From NCBI GenBank assembly GCA_004557245.1, contig SFEL01000038.1:1-6408 (forward strand): a stretch of DNA of 6,408 nt, given 5' to 3'. The stretch is from Clostridiales bacterium. GTDB taxonomy: Bacteria; Bacillota; Clostridia; Christensenellales; CAG-138. The translations under genes and the position numbers were made by a program. The first letter of the stretch is position 1; each line of letters starts with the position of its first letter. Positions 1-4,616 of this stretch are shown one piece after another. The notes beneath the pieces were generated by a model. That model ran no database searches, was not told the origin of the DNA, and worked only from the letters and a program-made list of their open reading frames with translations.

Positions 1-735
1 GGTGCTTCCGTACTTGGAGAAGTCGATCAGCATGGACTCGGGAACATCCAAGCCGCAAAGTCTTGCAAGGTCATGGGTGACCTTTTCCCATGCGCCCACG
101 TTAACATCATCGTGCTTGGACGGAAACTTGGCGATCCAAAGATTTCCGCTTGTGTCCAGAACGGTGGCCTTCGGACGAGCGCCACCCAGCGAGGAACCGG
201 GCTTGATGAGCTGATTGATCCATTTCTGTTCGAGACCGGACTCATCGTTTTCAAATTGACGGGAAGCCTCCTCCAGCGTTCGCAGGCTGGTCCAGGGAGG
301 TGTTGGGGTTTCCGAATCATCCGAGAGAAACGGCCCGTCTTTGTCCAGCTTGAAGCGGATCGCGCCCATCCGCGTCTCGTCGTAGACGCCCAGCAGGAAG
401 TCGCTGTCTAAGAGCTTTCGAGGCTTTCGGCCTTCCTGTTCAGCCAGTATTCTTTCTCTGCGCGTCATCAGCAGGCGGCCCCAGCGGTCGGGGGAAGAGT
501 CAGCGAAAAGACCGAACACATTTTTTGCGCCGGTGGGATACTGACGTCCGGCGTACAGTTGAAGATCCGGGTCGAGATACATGTAGTTTGCGCTGCTTTT
601 TAACCAGTCAGCGTCATACTCAAAGGAGTAGCTCTCACGGCCGCGGACATTCTCCACGAAGAGCGTCCCCAGGAAGTTTGGCGTTGTAGCTCTAAAGCTC
701 TCATAGACATAAATTACTTTTTGGTTTGATGCCAC
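1..735 (-). CDS. hipA: HipA-family serine/threonine kinase toxin, 3' end outside window
   Basis: The frame is open for 245 codons from a GTG at 735 to the window edge; E. coli-type HipA is about 440 aa, so the C-terminal half is missing here. Seen: an N-terminal HipA-coupling region with FGLFADSSPDRWGRLLM (residues 64-80), the block SSLGGARPKA (171-180) that matches the HipA P-loop-like S-I-A-G-A-Q-E-K, and IAKFP (191-195), whose Lys193 matches the ATP-binding lysine. Ser172 aligns with the Ser that HipA autophosphorylates. Known for the family: HipA kinases phosphorylate an aminoacyl-tRNA synthetase, usually GltX, which slows growth; the paired HipB neutralises them and represses the operon. 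The catalytic Asp and DFG-like motif would lie outside the window, so activity cannot be judged. The GTG start is chosen because a near-perfect Shine-Dalgarno sits 5 nt upstream, inside the end of hipB. Target and toxicity are inferred. Confidence 0.9.
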   Translation of the reverse strand, partial: MASNQKVIYVYESFRATTPNFLGTLFVENVRGRESYSFEYDADWLKSSANYMYLDPDLQLYAGRQYPTGAKNVFGLFADSSPDRWGRLLMTRRERILAEQEGRKPRKLLDSDFLLGVYDETRMGAIRFKLDKDGPFLSDDSETPTPPWTSLRTLEEASRQFENDESGLEQKWINQLIKPGSSLGGARPKATVLDTSGNLWIAKFPSKHDDVNVGAWEKVTHDLARLCGLDVPESMLIDFSKYGST

Positions 736-737
736 GG

Positions 738-1061
738 TTAATCACCTCCGTTTCGTGGTGCTCTCTTGCGAGTGGTAAGTTCAAGGTCTTGGAGTTTACG
801 CCCCAGCTCGTCATCCTTTGCAACGAGCAGAAGGTCTTTATCCATATTGTTCAGTGCATGCAGAACTGCGGCATAGATCCCAATCGCGACAGAGGGGTTT
901 CCCTTTTCAACATTCCACACTGTGGCTCGGCTCACACCGGCTCTTTCTGCAACCAATTCGGCAGACAGATGCCGCCGTAATCTGGCAAGTTTGATCTGTT
1001 CTCCCAGCTGTTCTAAAATCGCCTGCGTCTGCGGCAGCACAGCAACACTCTTTCGTCCCAT
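738..1061 (-). CDS. hipB: HipB-like XRE-family antitoxin/repressor
   Basis: 107-aa protein beginning MGRKSVAVLP. Residues about 14-65 form a helix-turn-helix of the XRE/Cro type: LGEQIKLARLRR, then LVAERAGVSRATVWNVEKG, the turn and recognition helix, followed by NPSVAIGIYAAVLHAL. The C-terminal tail is charged and ends in NGGD. By family knowledge HipB dimers bind operators at their own promoter and sequester HipA. Start choice: the frame stays open to an ATG at 1139, but a consensus promoter lies at 1098-1126, between the two candidates, so a transcript would begin near 1091 and could not contain 1139. The ATG at 1061 also has GAGGTGG 8 nt upstream (1070-1076). The stop codon is only 2 nt before the hipA GTG, and the hipA ribosome binding site is encoded by its last codons, so the two are likely translationally coupled. 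Function is by homology to the family and by its partner. Confidence 0.9.
   Translation of the reverse strand: MGRKSVAVLPQTQAILEQLGEQIKLARLRRHLSAELVAERAGVSRATVWNVEKGNPSVAIGIYAAVLHALNNMDKDLLLVAKDDELGRKLQDLELTTRKRAPRNGGD
741..749 (-). promoter_or_regulatory. Ribosome binding site of hipA, embedded in the end of hipB
   Basis: On the minus strand the bases read GGAGGTGAT, a nine-base match to the anti-Shine-Dalgarno end of 16S rRNA, ending 5 nt before the hipA GTG at 735. They encode the last three hipB residues (G-G-D), and the TAA follows at once. This decides the GTG start of hipA and points to coupled translation of antitoxin then toxin. Confidence 0.85.
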
Positions 1062-1069
1062 TCTGCACA

Positions 1070-1076
1070 CCACCTC
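1070..1076 (-). promoter_or_regulatory. Ribosome binding site of hipB
   Basis: On the minus strand GAGGTGG stands 8 nt before the ATG at 1061. It supports this internal start over the upstream ATG at 1139, which has no such site. Confidence 0.65.
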
Positions 1077-1092
1077 TACATCATCTTTGTGC

Positions 1093-1120
1093 TTGTTATT
1101 ATAGACGATACATTTATAAT
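1093..1120 (+). promoter_or_regulatory. Possible divergent promoter toward the conjugation genes
   Basis: Plus strand: TTGTTA (1093-1098), 16-bp spacer, TATAAT (1115-1120). The -10 is a perfect match and the -35 is 4 of 6. It overlaps the hipBA promoter almost completely, so RNA polymerase or HipB bound at one would affect the other. The start would be near 1127. The region is AT-rich, so a chance -10 is possible; usage is inference. Confidence 0.4.
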
Positions 1121-1126
1121 TGTCAA
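1098..1126 (-). promoter_or_regulatory. Consensus sigma-A promoter of hipBA
   Basis: Minus strand: TTGACA (1126-1121), a spacer of exactly 17 bp, then TATAAT (1103-1098). Both hexamers match the consensus perfectly. Transcription should start near 1091, giving a 5' leader of about 30 nt before hipB. An imperfect set of short inverted repeats overlaps it (ATTATA at 1098-1103 with TATAAT at 1115-1120; TGTC at 1121-1124 with GACA at 1135-1138). These could be HipB operator half-sites, but I do not see the classic E. coli HipB operator. Confidence 0.8.
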
Positions 1127-1179
1127 TAAATAAAGACATTAAAAGGCGGTGTGTCTGCGATTATCCCATACTCCATTGT

Positions 1180-1524
1180 GTGCTGACTACCTTACCGATA
1201 TGCATCCGGCCTTACGCGGCTTTCGCGGGCGTGACCATGGCCGCAATGCTTTGCCAGCCGGTCTTTGCAGCCACCGTCTGGGAGAAGGCCAATGAGATCA
1301 TGAAGGATGTCTATAATCAGATTCTTCTTATCTCCACCATTGCCGCCATTGTCACCGCGTCGGTGGCACTACTGATGATGAACTTCTCCCGCAGCGGCCG
1401 CACTGTGGACGAGAGCCGCGCATGGCTCAAGCGTATCATCATCACATGGGCAATCCTTAACGGGTTGGGCTTCATCATGTCCTATGTGACGCCCTTCTTC
1501 GCAGATGGCAGATGGAACGGATAA
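1180..1524 (+). CDS. VirB2/TrbC-like conjugative pilin subunit, start uncertain
   Basis: Small protein with a signal-peptide-like segment (RPYAAFAGVTMAAMLCQPVFA, cleavage after VFA). It is followed by ATVWEKANEIMKDVYNQ, a first membrane helix (ILLISTIAAIVTASVALLMM), a short polar loop with SRSGRTVDESRAWLKR, and a second helix (IIITWAILNGLGFIMSYV). This hairpin layout is that of VirB2/TrbC-type pilins at the head of Gram-positive T4SS operons, where the processed subunit sits in the membrane and forms the conduit. The start is unresolved. The frame is open back to a TTG at 1120, other candidates are GTG 1180 and ATG 1237, and none has a Shine-Dalgarno. I give 1180 because it keeps the whole hydrophobic signal and an arginine before it; ATG 1237 would cut the signal in half. 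The next gene starts 34 nt after the stop. The core identity is fairly sure, the N-terminus is not. Confidence 0.7.
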   Translation: MLTTLPICIRPYAAFAGVTMAAMLCQPVFAATVWEKANEIMKDVYNQILLISTIAAIVTASVALLMMNFSRSGRTVDESRAWLKRIIITWAILNGLGFIMSYVTPFFADGRWNG

Positions 1525-1558
1525 CGCCAAGCTGCCCGGTTGAGAAAGAAGAGGTGCT

Positions 1559-2269
1559 ATGGGCATATTAGATGGCATTGTAGAATGGATCGCGGAACAG
1601 GTCATGTACGGTCTTGACCTTATCAACACCTCTGTGCTGGGGGCTCTGGGCTGCGACATGACCACCTTCCTGCGCTACTTCCCTGCAGCGGAGACGATGT
1701 ACAACATCTTCGTGGCACTGGCTATCGGCATGATCTTGCTGAACCTGATCTGGCAGCTATTCAAGAACTACGGCCTTATAGCAGGCGTAGAGGCAGAAGA
1801 CCCGGTAAAGCTGACGATCCGCTCCGTGCTGTTTATCCTGCTGGCCTATTTCGCAGATGAAATCGTGGAGCTGATACTGAAAATCGGCGGGACACCCTAC
1901 GCGTGGATCATGTCGTCTGAACTGCCCGCATTGAACTTTGCCGACTTCAATTCGGTCATACTTACCATCCTTGGGGTCTGTGCCAACGGCGCGGTGGCTC
2001 TAATCGTCCTGATCCTCGTCCTCATATTGGCGTGGAACTATATCAAGCTGCTATTTGAGGCGGCGGAGCGTTATGTGCTGCTGGGCGTTCTGGTATTCAC
2101 GGCGCCGGTGGCTTTTGCTACGGGCGCGGCGCAAAGCACCTCCAACATCTTCAAGGCGTGGTGCCGGATGTTCGGTGGCCAGATATTTCTGCTGCTGATG
2201 AACGCGTGGTGCCTGCGCCTGTTCATCACCATGGTGGGAACCTTCCTGGCAAACCCATTATCCCTATAG
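1559..2269 (+). CDS. VirB6/TrbL-like polytopic conjugation channel protein
   Basis: 236 aa and very hydrophobic, with about five predicted membrane helices near residues 46-66, 86-107, 133-158, 171-190 and 208-226. It begins with an amphipathic stretch (MGILDGIVEWIAEQVMYG). The C-terminal block, AAERYVLLGVLVFTAPVAF followed by ATGAAQSTSNIFKAWCRM and GGQIFLLLMNAW, resembles the conserved core of TrbL/VirB6-type proteins of Clostridia ICEs. Role by family: inner-membrane part of the T4SS translocation channel, contacting the pilin and VirB4. The start has GAGGTG at 1551-1556 just upstream. It follows the pilin and ends 9 nt before the next ATG, so it is in the same operon. No signs of truncation. 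Specific subfamily assignment is from memory of the motif pattern, not a search. Confidence 0.8.
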   Translation: MGILDGIVEWIAEQVMYGLDLINTSVLGALGCDMTTFLRYFPAAETMYNIFVALAIGMILLNLIWQLFKNYGLIAGVEAEDPVKLTIRSVLFILLAYFADEIVELILKIGGTPYAWIMSSELPALNFADFNSVILTILGVCANGAVALIVLILVLILAWNYIKLLFEAAERYVLLGVLVFTAPVAFATGAAQSTSNIFKAWCRMFGGQIFLLLMNAWCLRLFITMVGTFLANPLSL

Positions 2270-2278
2270 GAGACGATC

Positions 2279-3208
2279 ATGAATCAAAAAACGAAATACA
2301 TCACAGGGATCGTGTTGTCCGTACTGGTTATATGTGCGCTCACAATCCCGGCCTTTGCTCTGACGGAATCAGATGTGCAGTCTCAGGTCTCAGCTTCCGG
2401 TAAAGAAGGCGTGGCCGGAAACCTGTTCGTCTGGTTTCTGTGCGCAGTGGCATTTTTGAAGATCTCACAGAAGATCGACAGTTTCATGCAGGGCCTTGGC
2501 ATCAATGTGGGCCATACAGGCGGCTCTATGCTGGCAGAAGCGATGCTGGCCGCACGGAGCATCGCTGCCGCCCGTGGCGTCGCTGGACGCGGTCGAGGCG
2601 GTAATGCAGGGCGAGCCGGAAGCACCAGCGGCAGTGGAGGTGACAGCAATACCTTCCTGCAAGGCGGTCTGGCCGGTGTTGCCAATCGCAGCTTCTATAA
2701 CGGCGCATACCGAAACGCCACCGGCACAGACAGCGGCGGCGTTGGCGGCATGGCGTTCCGTGCCTCTATGACCAAGGGCGGCGATATTGCCAATAACGTT
2801 ATCAGCCGTATTGCCACCGGCGGCGCGGGATCTGGGGATGTCATGTCCGGCAATATGGCGGCGGACGCTCTCATGTCCTATATGGGCTATACGGCTCTTG
2901 GTGAAGGCGCGGCGGATATTCCGACCTTCTCCAATGTGGAGATTGGCGGTGGGCATATCACCGGCACGGAGACCTCTGAGGAAGAACCTGACGGCCGCGC
3001 CTTTGCCATGTACAGCACTGAACAGTATATGGAGCCAAAACGGGAATACACCACCGTCACCACTGTGGATGGCGCAAAATGGTATAGGCAGTACGCACAG
3101 GACGTAGTGGAGAAAAAGCCTTATCAGAATCCGGATGGCGGCATTTCCTACCGTGAGAGCCTGATCCGGCGTCTGCCTGACCCGCCTCGCAGAAAGGACA
3201 AGACCTGA
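2279..3208 (+). CDS. Secreted or membrane-anchored Gly-rich conjugation protein, function unknown
   Basis: 309 aa. Seen: an N-terminal signal peptide (KTKYITGIVLSVLVICALT, likely cleavage after PAFA at residue 27) and a second hydrophobic segment near 47-63 (AGNLFVWFLCAVAFLKI). Then come an Ala/Arg/Gly-rich low-complexity stretch (about 92-122, including GRGRGGNAGRAGS), a Gly/Ala/Ser-rich middle, and a charged C-terminus ending PDPPRRKDKT. I recognise no enzyme domain. Its place directly after the TrbL-like gene suggests it is a partner or extension of the channel, as some TrbL/VirB6 proteins carry long polar C-terminal tails; this is inference. The start is supported by AGGAGA overlapping the previous stop, 5 nt before the ATG. 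The next gene begins 1 nt after its TGA, so translation is probably coupled. Confidence 0.7.
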   Translation: MNQKTKYITGIVLSVLVICALTIPAFALTESDVQSQVSASGKEGVAGNLFVWFLCAVAFLKISQKIDSFMQGLGINVGHTGGSMLAEAMLAARSIAAARGVAGRGRGGNAGRAGSTSGSGGDSNTFLQGGLAGVANRSFYNGAYRNATGTDSGGVGGMAFRASMTKGGDIANNVISRIATGGAGSGDVMSGNMAADALMSYMGYTALGEGAADIPTFSNVEIGGGHITGTETSEEEPDGRAFAMYSTEQYMEPKREYTTVTTVDGAKWYRQYAQDVVEKKPYQNPDGGISYRESLIRRLPDPPRRKDKT

Positions 3209-3209
3209 T

Positions 3210-4601
3210 ATGACCCAGCAAGAACGCAGCGGTCTGAACGAAGCCGCTGAGATCAGCGCACACGCTGGCGGTGCTGTGCGCGGCGCCATCAAGACAGGAA
3301 AAATGGTAAGCGGCGCGGCAAAAGGCGCTGCTGCCGCAGGCCCTTACGGTGCGGCGGCAGCGGCACTCTGGACACATCGCAAGGCGGTTGCTGCCATCAT
3401 TGCCGGGTTGCTGGTGCTTCCCGTCCTGTTCATCATGCTGCTGCCTTCCCTGATCTTCGGCGGGTTGACCAAGGCAGGGGTTGAAGGAAGTCCAGACACA
3501 CCGATCCTCAACGACAACGCCGCCGTTGTGGAGAACATCAATCAAATCTCGCAGGCGATCAGCGACTTGCTGGAGGAAGGGCAGGAGGATGTTCGCGCCC
3601 GTATTGACACGGATTTTACCGCTTCCGGCGCTGACCAGAAGGAGATCATCAATCCATACGAAAGCTCCCCGGCCTACAATGCCAACCGCTTCATTGCCAT
3701 GTACTGTGCCGCCAAAAATCAGGACTACGCATCTATCTCCCTCAAGGATATGGAGGACGTAATCCGTAAGGCCAAGGACGCCCTCTATACCTTCACGAGC
3801 ACGGAGGAGTCTCGCACGACTACGGTAACGGAAACGAATACGGATCCCAAAACCGGCAAGGTCACGGTGACGGAAACGGAAGTAACAGAGATATGGAAGA
3901 TCTATACCATCGTCTACAACGGAGAGGCCTATTTTGAGGATAAGATATTCGCTCTGTCGGACGAACAAAAGGGATTGGCGGAAAACTACACCCAGAACCT
4001 GAGCGTATTCCTGGGCGATGGTATGATGCAGGGCTTGCTGCCCGCCGAGTCCGCCGGCCTTGTATCTTTGGGCGACATTCGTTTCTCGGATGGTGCGACG
4101 CAGGTGGTCTACTATAATCAGTTGGATAAGCGGTACGCGAGCATGCCCTACGGCACCGACGACATCGGCACCTACGGCTGCGGGCCTACCTGTATGGCAA
4201 TGGTGGTATCTTCTCTGACCAACGAGACGGTCAATCCCGTTGAGATGGCACGTTGGGCCTATGAAAACGGTTACTGGTGCAGTAGAAGCGGTTCCTACCA
4301 TTCGCTGATCCCCGGTGCCGCCAAAGCGTGGGGGCTTCCGGTACAGGGCTGCGGGAAAACAGAAGGGCAGCGCATTGTGGATGCGCTCTCTCAAGGCAAG
4401 CTGGTGGTGGCAATCATGCTGAAAGGTCATTTCACCAGCTCAGGACACTTCATCGTGCTGCGCGGTGTGGAGAACGGAAAGATACTGGTGGCCGACCCTG
4501 CCAATTATACCCGAAGCCAACAGGCATGGGATCTGGCTATCATCCTGAATGAAGCCAGCGGCCGTGCCGGTGCCGGTGGGCCTTTCTGGATCATAGGGTA
4601 G
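3210..4601 (+). CDS. Membrane-anchored C39-like cysteine peptidase of the conjugation apparatus
   Basis: 463 aa. Residues 1-55 are Ala/Gly-rich and probably cytoplasmic; one membrane helix spans about 60-85 (VAAIIAGLLVLPVLFIMLLP). A middle region follows, with YNANRFIAMYCAAKNQDYAS and a Thr/Glu-rich strand-turn-strand at 203-225. The C-terminal domain (about 298-450) fits the Peptidase_C39_2/papain-like fold: NQLDKRYASMPYG with Gln303 as likely oxyanion residue, GTYGCGPTCMAMV with Cys324 as nucleophile, SSGHFIVLRG with His413, and VADPAN with Asp429. In Gram-positive T4SSs this slot usually holds a wall hydrolase (NlpC/P60, CHAP or lysozyme-like) that opens peptidoglycan for the channel. A C39 fold could cleave wall peptides or a protein instead; the substrate is inferred. 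It begins 1 nt after the preceding stop, with a weak AAAGGA 12 nt upstream, so coupling is likely. All catalytic residues appear intact. Confidence 0.8.
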   Translation: MTQQERSGLNEAAEISAHAGGAVRGAIKTGKMVSGAAKGAAAAGPYGAAAAALWTHRKAVAAIIAGLLVLPVLFIMLLPSLIFGGLTKAGVEGSPDTPILNDNAAVVENINQISQAISDLLEEGQEDVRARIDTDFTASGADQKEIINPYESSPAYNANRFIAMYCAAKNQDYASISLKDMEDVIRKAKDALYTFTSTEESRTTTVTETNTDPKTGKVTVTETEVTEIWKIYTIVYNGEAYFEDKIFALSDEQKGLAENYTQNLSVFLGDGMMQGLLPAESAGLVSLGDIRFSDGATQVVYYNQLDKRYASMPYGTDDIGTYGCGPTCMAMVVSSLTNETVNPVEMARWAYENGYWCSRSGSYHSLIPGAAKAWGLPVQGCGKTEGQRIVDALSQGKLVVAIMLKGHFTSSGHFIVLRGVENGKILVADPANYTRSQQAWDLAIILNEASGRAGAGGPFWIIG

Positions 4602-4608
4602 GAAGGAG
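4601..4608 (+). promoter_or_regulatory. Ribosome binding site of the PrgI-VirB4 gene
   Basis: GGAAGGAG overlaps the last base of the preceding TAG and lies 8 nt before the GTG at 4617. The nearby ATG at 4615 is followed directly by TGA, so it cannot be the start. This site decides for GTG. Confidence 0.75.
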
Positions 4609-4616
4609 AACTAAAT

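Larger units (their letters stand above)
1062..1179. other. Divergent intergenic region between hipB and the conjugation operon
   Basis: AT-rich core (about 1090-1145) holding the two overlapping promoters described separately, then a stretch to about 1180 with no recognisable gene, ribosome binding site or terminator. AAAAGGCGG at 1141-1149 resembles a Shine-Dalgarno but is not followed by a start in the pilin frame. Confidence 0.6.

Noticed and set aside
1062..1139. N-terminal extension of hipB to the ATG at 1139
   Set aside because: A consensus promoter for hipB (1098-1126) lies within this stretch, so the extended start would be upstream of the transcript. The internal ATG at 1061 has a good ribosome binding site.
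2550..2650. Tandem repeat or CRISPR-like array in the Gly-rich region
   Set aside because: The repetitiveness comes from Gly/Arg/Ala codons. There are no regular repeat units or spacers.
2465..3292. Minus-strand open frame of 275 codons opposite the Gly-rich protein gene
   Set aside because: Ala/Arg/His-rich low-complexity shadow of the GC-rich plus-strand gene, with no ribosome binding site evidence.
3057..4430. Long minus-strand open frame (457 codons) opposite the peptidase gene
   Set aside because: It is antisense to a gene with clear domains and a ribosome binding site. The translation has no recognisable fold and is rich in His, Arg and Cys, as expected from a reverse reading of GC-rich codons.
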